NCBI GenBank assembly: GCA_964596065.1
Contig: CAZQSM010000005.1
Location: 1-64,000, forward strand
From: SZUA-254 sp964596065
Lineage (GTDB): Bacteria > Bacteroidota > Ignavibacteria > UBA10030 > SZUA-254
Length of the DNA: 64,000 nucleotides
Direction: 5' to 3'
Below, in pieces: positions 35,710 to 44,620 of the stretch. A model generated the notes under the pieces. It did not search any database. It was not told the origin of the DNA and saw only the letters and a program-made list of their open reading frames with translations. The translations under genes were made by a program, and so were the position numbers. Position 1 is the first letter of the stretch, and every line of letters begins with the position of its first letter.

Positions 35710-36872
35710 CGATGCCCGGCCTCTACCTCCATATCCCCTACTGCGACCACAAGTGCCTCTACTGCGACTTCTATTCGATCGAATCGCTTTCGACGATGGA
35801 CGAATTCCTCCCGGCGCTGCGCCGTGAAATCGCGATCGTGGGCTCGGCGCTCGGAACGGCCGCCGACCCGCCCTCTACCACCCGGTTCGACTCGATCTTC
35901 TTCGGCGGGGGGACGCCCTCGCTCCTCGACCCGGCGGTCGTCGCCGGGCTGATCGGAACGCTCCGAGGGAATTTTTCGGTGGCGGACGACGCCGAAATCA
36001 CGCTCGAGACCAACCCGGGCACGGTCGACCGGGCGAAGCTCCGCGGGATGCTCGGGGCGGGGGTGAACCGGCTGAGCATCGGGATCCAGTCGTTCCACGC
36101 CGACGAGCTGAAGTTCCTTACGCGCATCCACGACGCCGAAACCGCCCGCCGCTGCGTGCGCGACGCGTTCGACGCGGGCTTCACCAACGTGAACGTCGAT
36201 CTGATCTTCGCCCTTCCCGGGCAGACGACGGAAAAATGGGACTGGACCATCGCCGAAGCGGCGGCGCTCCGGCCCCAGCACATCTCGGCCTACTGTCTCA
36301 TCTACGAGGAGGGGACCCCGCTCATCCGGCTGCTCCGCTCGAAGCAGATCACGCCGGTACCGGGCGACGACGAGGCCGGTCTCTACGAATTCACGATGCG
36401 GCGGCTGGCCGACGCGGGTTATGAACAGTATGAGATCTCGAATTACGCGCGACCGGGCTTCCGCTGCCGCCACAATTTGACCTACTGGGAACACCGGGAG
36501 TATCTCAGTTTCGGGCCGTCGGCGCATTCCTTCCGCTCGCCGCGGCGCTGGTGGAACGTGGCAAACATCAGCGCATACCTGGCGAGGCTCGCGAAGGGCG
36601 AGCTCCCCGTCGCGGGGGAGGAACTCCTGAGCGACCGGGAGTTGTTCGAGGAAAGGGTGATGCTCGGGATGAGGATGGGAAGGCTCGACCTCGAGGGGAT
36701 ACGCCGGGAGACGGGAAACGACATCCTCGGGGCCTCCGGGGCGTTCATCGGGGAGCTCGCGGCCCGGCGTCTCGCGACGGTGGATTCGGGGGCGCTCCGG
36801 CTCACGCGGGCCGGATTCATGGTCTGCGACGAGGTCAGCGCGCGCCTCATCGCCGACGCTCATCCGGGTTGA
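35706..36872 (+). CDS. hemW: Radical SAM haem chaperone HemW
   Basis: 388 aa. The radical SAM cluster motif is CDHKCLYC near the N-terminus (CxxxCxxC), preceded by LYLHIPYC. Downstream are FFGGGTPSLL, LETNPGTVD and QSFHADELKFL, all typical of HemW, formerly annotated as oxygen-independent coproporphyrinogen III oxidase. HemW binds haem and delivers it to proteins, and lacks the extra cysteine of true HemN. The ATG at 35706 overlaps the previous stop; ATG 35712 is an alternative. It ends the lepA operon. Confidence 0.9.
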   Translation: MTMPGLYLHIPYCDHKCLYCDFYSIESLSTMDEFLPALRREIAIVGSALGTAADPPSTTRFDSIFFGGGTPSLLDPAVVAGLIGTLRGNFSVADDAEITLETNPGTVDRAKLRGMLGAGVNRLSIGIQSFHADELKFLTRIHDAETARRCVRDAFDAGFTNVNVDLIFALPGQTTEKWDWTIAEAAALRPQHISAYCLIYEEGTPLIRLLRSKQITPVPGDDEAGLYEFTMRRLADAGYEQYEISNYARPGFRCRHNLTYWEHREYLSFGPSAHSFRSPRRWWNVANISAYLARLAKGELPVAGEELLSDRELFEERVMLGMRMGRLDLEGIRRETGNDILGASGAFIGELAARRLATVDSGALRLTRAGFMVCDEVSARLIADAHPG

Positions 36873-36877
36873 ATACC

Positions 36878-36906
36878 TTGGATTTGGCATCCAATTCTTC
36901 TATATT
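36878..36906 (+). promoter_or_regulatory. Promoter of the DUF2723 gene and glycan cluster
   Basis: TTGGAT (36878-36883), a 17-bp spacer and TATATT (36901-36906), about 30 nt before the ATG. Confidence 0.65.
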
Positions 36907-36936
36907 TATTCCTCATTTCAGGCGGAAAAGGGAAAC

Positions 36937-39726
36937 ATGACCGAAAAGATGATCAACAGGCTGACGGCCGCGGGTGTTTTCATCGTGACCCTCGCCGTCT
37001 ATCTCAGGACCCTCTCGGTCACCGTCGTCTTCTGGGACGTCGGGGAATTTCTCGCCGCGGCGAAACTCCTCCAGGTGCCCCATCCCCCCGGCGCCCCGCT
37101 CTTCCTCCTGGTCGGGAAGGTCGTGTCGATGGTCCCCTTCTACGACGATTTCGCGGCCCGCATCCACGCGATCTCCGCGGTCGCCGGCGCCCTCAGCAGC
37201 ATGTTCCTCTACCTCGTCGCGGTGAAGCTGATCGCCAGGATGCGCGGCGGGATCAGCGGGACGTTCGACCGCTTCATGGTCTACGGATCGGCGGCCCTCG
37301 GCGCGTTCGCGATGAGTTTCAGCACGTCCACCTGGGACAATTCGATCGAGGCGGAGGTCTACAGCCTCGGGATGTTCTTCGTCGCCATCATCATCTGGCT
37401 CGCCATGCGCTGGTGGGAACGGGCGGACGAGCCGCGGAGCGAGCGCTACCTCGTGATGATCGCCTACCTGACCGGTCTCTCGGTCGGCGTCCACCTCCTC
37501 GGGGTCCTCGCGCTCTTCTCGGTGCTGATGCTCTATTACTTCCGCAACTTTGAGGTTTCCCGCCAGAGCGCGGTCCGATTCGGCGCGGTGGCGCTGGGGA
37601 TCTTTTTCCTCGTCTATCCCGGCGTCGTGCAGATCCTTCCGTCGATGCTCGACGGAGACGCGAAGCTCCCCGTCCTCGGCAACATCGAGAGCGGCCTGCT
37701 GCCGCTCGTCCCGATCGCGATGATCGCGGCGGCGTCATGGTTCGCGTGGAAATCGGTCGGGCGCAGGCAGAGGACGCTCCACATCGCCTGCCTCTCGTTC
37801 CTGCTGATCGTCCTCGGGTACACCACCTACACCGTCGTGCTGATCCGGGCCAACGTCCCGAACCTCCCGATGAACGAAAACCGGCCGGTCGACATGGCCG
37901 GGCTCACGGCGTACCTCGGGCGCGAGCAGTACGGCGACACGCCGCTGCTCAAGGGCGAGAGCTGGGACAACGCCCGGCAGGAGTACCGCGAAAAACTCTT
38001 CCCGCGCCGCTACTCCCGAGAAGGGATGCACGAGGCGACGAGGCGCGACTACACGAGCGACAACGATTTCATGTGGCGGTGGCAGATCAACCACATGTTC
38101 ACCCGCTACATGCTCTGGAATTTCGTCGGGCAGGAGGGGAGTTTCCAGGACGCCGGTGTCGACTGGTCCCGGACCTACGGCATCCCCCTCTTCCTCGGCC
38201 TGTTCGGCCTCTACTACCATTTCAGGAAGGACTGGAAGCTCGCGTTCACGTTTTTCGTGATGTTCCTGATCATGGGGGTGGTGCTGGCGCTGTACCAGAA
38301 CCAGCAGGAACCCCAGCCGAGGGAGAGGGACTATTTCTACGGCGGGGCCTACTACGTCTTCGCGCTCTGGATCGGCCTGGGCGTCCTCGGGATCATCGAG
38401 ATGATCCGGGAAGCGTTGAAGGAATCCCCGGCCTCGCGCATCGCCTCGGGCGGCATGCTCGCCGTCATGGCGCTCGCCGTCCCGGTGAACCTCGTCCGCA
38501 TCAACTGGTTCGAACACGACCGGAGCCAGAACCACGTCGCGTGGGACTACTCCTACAACCTGCTCCAGTCGTGCAAGAAGGACGCCATCCTCTTCACGAA
38601 CGGCGACAACGACACCTTCCCCGTCTGGTACCTCCAGGACGTGGAGGGGGTCCGGAGGGACGTCAGGGTCGTCAACCTGAGCCTCGTCAACACCGACTGG
38701 TACATCCACGAGATGAAGAACGGCGAACCGCACGGGGCGAAGAAGGTACCGATCTCGCTCACGAACGAACAGATCGCCGGCATCATGCCGATGCAGTGGA
38801 AACCGAGGCAGATCGACCTCCCGGTGCCGCCGGAGGTGACCTCGCGCTTCCTCGCCGAAACGTACGCGCAGATGCCGGTGCCCGTCCGGCTCGACTCCAC
38901 GATCCTCAAGGAGGGGCGGATCCGGTACACCCTGAACGGCATCGACTTCCGGAGCGACCTCAAAGTGCTGCGCGTCCAGGACATCATGGTCCGCGACATC
39001 ATCACCACGAACCGGTGGGAGCGGCCGATCTTCTTCGCCGTCACCTGCTCCCCCGACTCGAAGATCGGTCTGGACAACTACCTCTGGATGACCGGCCAGG
39101 CCTACGAGCTGAAGCCGATCCGGAACGACGCCTCCGGGATGAACATCGACATCAGGACGATGTCGGAAAACGTCCTGGCGAAGGACGTGGTCCCCTCGAC
39201 GGAGCCGCAGAACGGGTTCCTCTACCGGGGCCTGAACAACCCGGACGTCTTCTACAACGAGAACCACCAGCGGATGGCGCTCAACTACCGGGCCGGTTTC
39301 ATGCAGCTCGCCGACCACGCCGCGCGCACCGAGAACGACAAGGCGAAGGCGCGCTCGATCATGGCGCAGATGGACGAGACGCTGCCGATCGACGTCATCC
39401 CGGTGCTCGACTGGCGCTACATGGTCTACATGATGCGGCTGCACGAGAGCATCGACGACACCGCCAAGGTCAGCTTCTACGCCGCGCGCGTGGAGGAGAA
39501 GTGCGGGGAGATCCTCGCGCTCAACCCGACCGACGGCCGGGCGAAATCGGAGGCGTACCAGCTGCTGCTCGAGATCTACGACGCCCAGAAACGGTACGCG
39601 CCGGCGCTCGAACTTCTCCAGACGCTCCTGAAGGAGTACCCGGACGACCCTGAAATCAACCGCCGGATCAACGCCTACCGTGAACTCCTGAACTCCGCGG
39701 GGAGGGACACCAACAAACCGGGCTGA
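36937..39726 (+). CDS. DUF2723 (TMEM260-like) polytopic protein with C-terminal TPR
   Basis: 929 aa. The N-terminal DUF2723 domain has the acidic loop VFWDVGEF (Asp34, Glu37) and the following VPHPPGAPLF, both diagnostic. At least ten membrane helices run to about residue 525. A large soluble domain follows (about 530-830), then TPR-like helices to the end. The human homologue TMEM260 is an O-mannosyltransferase of secretory-pathway proteins, so protein glycosylation is a reasonable inference, not proven for bacteria. It leads a plus-strand run with three glycosyltransferase genes, the first 21 nt downstream. Confidence 0.8.
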   Translation: MTEKMINRLTAAGVFIVTLAVYLRTLSVTVVFWDVGEFLAAAKLLQVPHPPGAPLFLLVGKVVSMVPFYDDFAARIHAISAVAGALSSMFLYLVAVKLIARMRGGISGTFDRFMVYGSAALGAFAMSFSTSTWDNSIEAEVYSLGMFFVAIIIWLAMRWWERADEPRSERYLVMIAYLTGLSVGVHLLGVLALFSVLMLYYFRNFEVSRQSAVRFGAVALGIFFLVYPGVVQILPSMLDGDAKLPVLGNIESGLLPLVPIAMIAAASWFAWKSVGRRQRTLHIACLSFLLIVLGYTTYTVVLIRANVPNLPMNENRPVDMAGLTAYLGREQYGDTPLLKGESWDNARQEYREKLFPRRYSREGMHEATRRDYTSDNDFMWRWQINHMFTRYMLWNFVGQEGSFQDAGVDWSRTYGIPLFLGLFGLYYHFRKDWKLAFTFFVMFLIMGVVLALYQNQQEPQPRERDYFYGGAYYVFALWIGLGVLGIIEMIREALKESPASRIASGGMLAVMALAVPVNLVRINWFEHDRSQNHVAWDYSYNLLQSCKKDAILFTNGDNDTFPVWYLQDVEGVRRDVRVVNLSLVNTDWYIHEMKNGEPHGAKKVPISLTNEQIAGIMPMQWKPRQIDLPVPPEVTSRFLAETYAQMPVPVRLDSTILKEGRIRYTLNGIDFRSDLKVLRVQDIMVRDIITTNRWERPIFFAVTCSPDSKIGLDNYLWMTGQAYELKPIRNDASGMNIDIRTMSENVLAKDVVPSTEPQNGFLYRGLNNPDVFYNENHQRMALNYRAGFMQLADHAARTENDKAKARSIMAQMDETLPIDVIPVLDWRYMVYMMRLHESIDDTAKVSFYAARVEEKCGEILALNPTDGRAKSEAYQLLLEIYDAQKRYAPALELLQTLLKEYPDDPEINRRINAYRELLNSAGRDTNKPG

Positions 39727-39747
39727 CCCTGACCATCCTGCACGCCG

Positions 39748-40875
39748 ATGCGCATCCTGGTCGTTAACTGGCAGGACATCCGGAACCCGCTCGCCGGCGG
39801 GGCGGAAGTGCATCTGCACGAAATATTTTCGCGGATCGCGCGGATGGGCCACGGGGTGACCCTCTACTGCTCGGCGTTTCCCGGCTCGGCGCCGGAGGAG
39901 GACGTCGGCGGGATCCGGGTCATCCGGCGCGGCGGACGCCACCTCTTCAATTTCCGGGTCCCGGCCGCCTGGTACGCGCGCTTCCGGCGGGAGCGCTTCG
40001 ACCTCGTCGTCGACGACATGAACAAGCTACCCTTCCTCACGCCGCTCTACGTCGACCGGCCGCTCTATATCGTCACGCACCACCTCTTCGACCGGAGCAT
40101 CTTCCTGGAGGCCCCGTGGCCGATCGCGATGTACGTCTACCTGATGGAAAAGCTCGGGTTCGGCGTCTGCCGGAGGAGGAACATCCCCATCATCGTCGGC
40201 TCGCCCAGCACGCGGGCGGAGCTCGTCGGGAAGGGGTTCGCGCCCCGGCTCATCGACGTCATCAATTACTGCGTGGACCGCGACGTCCACAGGAAGACCG
40301 GGGTCGCCAGGAGCGCCGCCCCGCTCGTCGGCTATTTCGGACGGCTGAAAAAATATAAATCGGTGGAACATTTCCTGGAGGCGATCGCCCGCCTCAGGGC
40401 GGACCATCCGGACCTCCGGGCCGTCGTGGTCGGGGAGGGCGACCACCGGCCGGCGCTCGAACGGCACGCCGCGGCCCTCGGCCTGGGCGACAGCGTCCGG
40501 TTCCCGGGCTTCGTGGACGAACGACGGAAGGTGGAGCTGCTCCAGGAGGTCTGGTTCGCCGTTAACACGTCGTCGAAGGAGGGATGGGGGCTCACGGTCA
40601 TCGAGGCGAACGCGTGCGGAACGCTGGTGCTCGCCGCCGACGTGCCGGGACTCCGGGACGCGGTCAGGGACGGCGTGACCGGCGTCCTCTACGAATACGG
40701 CAACATCGCCGACCTCGCCGGCAGGATGGCGAGGCTCCTGGCCGACCCCGCCCTCCGCGGGCGCCTCGAGGCGGAGGCCCACCGCTGGGCCTCGACGTTC
40801 GACTGGGACGAGGCCGCGCGGGAAACGCTGCGGCTCCTGGAGAAGCGCGTCAAGGAGACCGGGGTCCGTGACTGA
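39748..40875 (+). CDS. Glycosyltransferase family 4
   Basis: 375 aa, GT-B fold. The N-terminal domain opens with MRILVVNWQDIRNPLAGGAEVH, a typical acceptor-domain start. The C-terminal domain has VGYFGRLKKYKSVEHFLEAI and the nucleotide-sugar region KEGWGLTVIEANACGT. It transfers a sugar from an activated donor to a growing glycan at the inner face of the membrane. It overlaps the next gene by eight bases. Donor and acceptor cannot be named. Confidence 0.9.
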   Translation: MRILVVNWQDIRNPLAGGAEVHLHEIFSRIARMGHGVTLYCSAFPGSAPEEDVGGIRVIRRGGRHLFNFRVPAAWYARFRRERFDLVVDDMNKLPFLTPLYVDRPLYIVTHHLFDRSIFLEAPWPIAMYVYLMEKLGFGVCRRRNIPIIVGSPSTRAELVGKGFAPRLIDVINYCVDRDVHRKTGVARSAAPLVGYFGRLKKYKSVEHFLEAIARLRADHPDLRAVVVGEGDHRPALERHAAALGLGDSVRFPGFVDERRKVELLQEVWFAVNTSSKEGWGLTVIEANACGTLVLAADVPGLRDAVRDGVTGVLYEYGNIADLAGRMARLLADPALRGRLEAEAHRWASTFDWDEAARETLRLLEKRVKETGVRD

Positions 40876-41872
40876 CCGGCCGGCCCCGCGGGCGCTCCTC
40901 GTCTCGGCCTTCGACGCCCCGTACATCGACGAGGACGCCGCGATCCTCGGGGCGCGGTTCAACGTACGCCGCGCGACGGGGACCGGCCCGGCGGCCCTGC
41001 TTCGCGCGGCGGCAGGCGTCGCGACGACCGACCTGGTCTATTGCTGGTTCCTCTCGGTGTACGGCGCGGCGGCGCTGCTCCTCGGGAAGATTTTCGGGCG
41101 CCGCTGCGTCGTCGTCGTCGGCGGGGTGGACGTCGCCCGCGACGCCGCGGCAGGCTACGGCCTCTGGCTCAGCCCCTGGAAGTCGGTGCTCGCGCGCCGG
41201 GCGCTTCGCTCAGCCGACCTCGTGCTCGTGGTTGCCGAATCGCTGCGCGATGACGCGGTCCGGCTCGCAGGGTACGCGGGCGGCAACATCCGGTATCTGC
41301 CGACCGGGTATGATCCGGAGCGCTGGACGCCGGGCGACGCCGCCGGGGCCCGGGCTCCGGGCGTCCTCTGCGTGGCCGCCGTGTCCGGGCGCCCGAGGCT
41401 CTCCGTCAAGGGAATCGACCTGCTGGTGGCCGCCGCCCGCCTCCTCCCGGAGATCCCCGTGACCGTCATCGGCGTCGATCCCGCCCTCGTCCCGGGTCTG
41501 GAGGCGCCGGCGAGCGTCACGTTTCTCCCCCCCGTGCCCAGGGACGCGCTGATCGCGCATTACCGGGCCGCGAAAGTCTACTGCCAGCCGTCGAGGAGGG
41601 AGGGGCTGCCGAACGCCCTCTGCGAGGCGATGCTCTGCGGTTGCGTTCCCGTCGTCACCGACACCGGGGCGGGCGCGCTGGCCGTGGGGGAGACCGGGTT
41701 CGTGACCCGGCCGGGGGATGTCGGGGGGCTGGCGGACGCAATCCGGCTCGCCGTCGCCGCGCCGGAGGGAAAAGGGCGGGAAGCGCGCGGGCGGATTTCC
41801 GCCCTTTTTTCCCTCGAACGGCGAACGGCGGGGCTCACCGCCCTCCTCGAACAACTCACATCATCCTCCTGA
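40868..41872 (+). CDS. Glycosyltransferase family 4
   Basis: 334 aa, GTG start inside the end of the previous gene. The N-terminal half is short and contains GRRCVVVVGGVDVARDAAAGYG; the C-terminal half has LPTGYDPERWTPG, an AAVSGRPRLSVKGIDLLV segment and the donor-site motif QPSRREGLPNALCEAMLCGCVPVVTD. It lies in a compact cluster with the GT4 gene upstream and the GT-like gene 13 nt downstream. Confidence 0.88.
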   Translation: MTDRPAPRALLVSAFDAPYIDEDAAILGARFNVRRATGTGPAALLRAAAGVATTDLVYCWFLSVYGAAALLLGKIFGRRCVVVVGGVDVARDAAAGYGLWLSPWKSVLARRALRSADLVLVVAESLRDDAVRLAGYAGGNIRYLPTGYDPERWTPGDAAGARAPGVLCVAAVSGRPRLSVKGIDLLVAAARLLPEIPVTVIGVDPALVPGLEAPASVTFLPPVPRDALIAHYRAAKVYCQPSRREGLPNALCEAMLCGCVPVVTDTGAGALAVGETGFVTRPGDVGGLADAIRLAVAAPEGKGREARGRISALFSLERRTAGLTALLEQLTSSS

Positions 41873-41885
41873 GGCCCGACCCCGA

Positions 41886-42971
41886 GTGCGCGTACTCCTG
41901 ATTTCGACACTGCCGGACATCCACCGATTCCTCGGACTCCACCACCATTACCCTGCGGGCGCTCCACCGGTCCCTTCCGTCTCCGGGCCCGAGGGCCGGA
42001 TGACGTTCACGCTCGTCGATCCGGAACGCCGGGGGTCCGTCGCCGAAGCGCTCGGGGCGGGAGGCGTCGCCGGACCGGTGGTCGCCCATCTCACGGGCAG
42101 TTCGGCCCTGATGCGCGGCGTCGCCGACGAACTCCGCTCGCGCTCCGTTCCCTATCTCCACAGCCCGATGCTGCCGTCGATCCCGTCGCGGCTCGCCTCG
42201 CTGCTGGGACGGTCCGGTCCCGGGGCCGCGACGGCGGCGCACGCGCTGGCGATCGGGGCCGGCGCCGCGAACGTCATCATCGGCGAGGCGCGGTCGGCCG
42301 GATTCCTGCGCGCGAGGGGCGGTATCCCGGAGGAGCGGATCGAAACGCTTCGTCCGCCGGCGGTCGGGGAGGGGCTCCTGTCGGGGAGGGCGTCCGGCTC
42401 CGGCAACCTCGCGCTCGCGTTCTGCGACGCGATGACGCCGGAATGGAACGTCATGCGCTTCCTCTTCGCGATGGAAAAAATCAACGCCGACGGGGTGGTC
42501 GTGGCCGGAGGGGCCGATGGGGCGTTCGCCCGCGAATGCGAGGCGCGCGCCGCGCTCAATCCGCGCGTGAGCGTCTTCCGGTACGGGGCCGGACGGCCGC
42601 CCTCCCTTTCCGACGACATAGCCGGTTTTGTGCGCCGCGCGACGGTCGTCGTGGACCCTTCCCTCCGCGCGCTCGGAGGCGCCGCCGTCGCCGCGCTGGC
42701 GGAGCAGGGCGTCCCCGGCGTGGTATCGGCGGAATCGGTCCACCTGGCGACCGCCGCGCCGGGCCTCCATCCGTTCGAGCCGAGTTCGTGGGAGCTGCTC
42801 AACCACGCGATCACGTCGGCCTTCAACGCCGCGGCGGCAGCAGCGTCCGATGCGCGGAAAACCGCCGCGGTCGGCGCGGCCGGCCCCGCGCCCTCCGGGT
42901 CGCCGGAGAACATCAACGCTGAAACCGCGCGCTGCCTGGAGCGGCTCTACCGCCGGGCGGCGGCGGGGTAG
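41886..42971 (+). CDS. Divergent GT-B glycosyltransferase-like protein
   Basis: 361 aa with a GTG start 13 nt after the previous gene. It begins VRVLLISTLPDIHRFLGLHHHY, like the first strand of a GT-B enzyme. The C-terminal half contains alternating strands and helices with GVVVAGGADGAF and VVDPSLRALGGAAVAALAEQGVPGVV, reminiscent of GT4 donor domains. However, the usual E-x7-E motif is not recognisable (an EGxG-like segment is missing), so it may be inactive or belong to an unlisted family. The Ala-rich tail ends the cluster. Function is inferred only from fold-like features and neighbours. Confidence 0.5.
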   Translation: MRVLLISTLPDIHRFLGLHHHYPAGAPPVPSVSGPEGRMTFTLVDPERRGSVAEALGAGGVAGPVVAHLTGSSALMRGVADELRSRSVPYLHSPMLPSIPSRLASLLGRSGPGAATAAHALAIGAGAANVIIGEARSAGFLRARGGIPEERIETLRPPAVGEGLLSGRASGSGNLALAFCDAMTPEWNVMRFLFAMEKINADGVVVAGGADGAFARECEARAALNPRVSVFRYGAGRPPSLSDDIAGFVRRATVVVDPSLRALGGAAVAALAEQGVPGVVSAESVHLATAAPGLHPFEPSSWELLNHAITSAFNAAAAAASDARKTAAVGAAGPAPSGSPENINAETARCLERLYRRAAAG

Positions 42972-43020
42972 GCGGAGCCCCCGATACCGGCCACGGACCG
43001 GCGCGGGTCCCGGCCCGGCC

Positions 43021-44616
43021 TCACCCCTTCAACGCCAGGAGTTTGACGACCGCGGTACGGAAAGGGTACTCGGTCTTCGTCAACAGGTCGATGACTTCAG
43101 GGGAGAAGGGCTGCAGGGTCCTGATTCCCCAGCCGTAGACCACCGCCCCCGCGATCACCAGGACCGGCACCGCCACCTCGGCCGGCCCATCCCACAGAAA
43201 CGAACCGGTCCCCACCAGGGCGGCCATCATTGCCGTCGCGGCGACAGCTTTCAGGATGAACCGGACGCTGTACCGGGGCGCGAGGATCCTCCCGATGAGG
43301 AGCGCCTCGAAGATCGTGATCCCCACGGTCACGACGGACGTGGCAACGGCCGCCCCGAGCGCGCCGTACGGCGGAATCAGGTAGAGGGCGAGCGCGAGAT
43401 TCGACGCGCCGAAGAGCAGCCTGGCCCGGACCAGCGTTTTTTCCCGGTCGAGGACGACGAGGAAATAGGAGGTGATGCTGCTCAGTTTCCCCACCGTCAT
43501 CGCCGCGATGAAGACGATCATCGGGAGGACGGCGCCCGCGTTCTGTTCGCCGTAGACCAGCCGGACGATCGCCGGCGCCAGCAGCAGTCCGCCGGCCGCC
43601 ACCGGGAGGGCGTAGACGTAGATGAACTCAAAGAGGCCGGTGAAGATCTTCCGCAGCAGTCCGCGGTTACCGGCCGTGCTCGCGTCGACGATGAGCGAGA
43701 CGATGAAGTTCGCCGACACCGCGATGTCCATCACGCTCAGCGAATAGTAGGCGAGGTTGAACGCCATCATGTACCACGCCACCTGGACGAGGTCCCCGAG
43801 GAGGGTGCCGAGCAGGAGGACGTCGAGCCCCTTCCCGAGCACGTAGAGCAGGATCCCGAAGAGGTAGAGCGACCAGCCGTATCCGATCACGCGATCCTTA
43901 CCCACCGCGCTTTTCCCGGTCCCCGCCGGCGGAAGGTCCCGCAGCGCCCGCCCGAACCTGCTCCAGAGCAGGAGCGCCGCCGTCCCCTGGGCGAGAATAA
44001 GCGCGAGGAAGACCCCGCCGAGGCCCGCGCCGGAGAGGAGCAGGGCGATCGTCAGCGCGAGGTAGGCCCCCTGCGTGGCGGCGTCGACGACGCTGATGTA
44101 CCGGACGTGGAACAGCGTGTCGAGGAACGACCTGAAGATCGAATGGAAGGAAACGATCACGACGAGAACGAACACGGCGTTGAGGAGCCCCGCGGGGAGG
44201 AGGCCGTGGAAGAACGTCGCCGAGAGGTAGCCTCCGCCCAGGATGAGCAGGGCGCCGGCCGGGATCAGCAGGAGCGCCCGCACCCGGAAGATCATCCTGA
44301 GCAGCGACCTGATCTTCCCGGTGTCCCCCTCCGCGAGGAACTGTGGGACGAACCGGCCCGCGGTGCTCTCGAGTCCGAGGGAGATGACGAGCACCGCGAT
44401 CGCCTCGAGGTTGATCAGGGAACCGTAGAGCCCGTATTCCTCCCGTCCCAGGAGCCGGACCAGGATCACCGACTCGGCGAAGCGGACGGCGAGGAGGAAG
44501 GTCTTGCCGAAGAAATTCCAGAAGACCGCCGACGTCACGCGCCGGACGTTGCCGGCCCCGTCGCGGCGGCCGCCGGGCGGCGGACCGGTGGTCGTGCCGG
44601 CGGTCGGCGTGGCCAT
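43021..44616 (-). CDS. Polysaccharide flippase (Wzx/MATE-like)
   Basis: 531 aa with about 12-14 membrane helices. It begins with NVRRVTSAVFWNFFGKTFLLAVRFAESVILVRLLGREEYGLYGSLI, the standard opening of oligosaccharide flippases of the MVF superfamily. Such proteins turn lipid-linked sugar units across the inner membrane. The ATG at 44616 lies four bases after the aminotransferase stop. It is the last gene of a three-gene minus operon that converges on the plus-strand glycosyltransferases. Confidence 0.85.
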   Translation of the reverse strand: MATPTAGTTTGPPPGGRRDGAGNVRRVTSAVFWNFFGKTFLLAVRFAESVILVRLLGREEYGLYGSLINLEAIAVLVISLGLESTAGRFVPQFLAEGDTGKIRSLLRMIFRVRALLLIPAGALLILGGGYLSATFFHGLLPAGLLNAVFVLVVIVSFHSIFRSFLDTLFHVRYISVVDAATQGAYLALTIALLLSGAGLGGVFLALILAQGTAALLLWSRFGRALRDLPPAGTGKSAVGKDRVIGYGWSLYLFGILLYVLGKGLDVLLLGTLLGDLVQVAWYMMAFNLAYYSLSVMDIAVSANFIVSLIVDASTAGNRGLLRKIFTGLFEFIYVYALPVAAGGLLLAPAIVRLVYGEQNAGAVLPMIVFIAAMTVGKLSSITSYFLVVLDREKTLVRARLLFGASNLALALYLIPPYGALGAAVATSVVTVGITIFEALLIGRILAPRYSVRFILKAVAATAMMAALVGTGSFLWDGPAEVAVPVLVIAGAVVYGWGIRTLQPFSPEVIDLLTKTEYPFRTAVVKLLALKG

Positions 44617-44620
44617 CAGG

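Noticed and set aside
37735..39942. 735-codon open frame opposite the DUF2723 gene
   Set aside because: Shadow frame; the plus-strand gene has membrane helices and family motifs.
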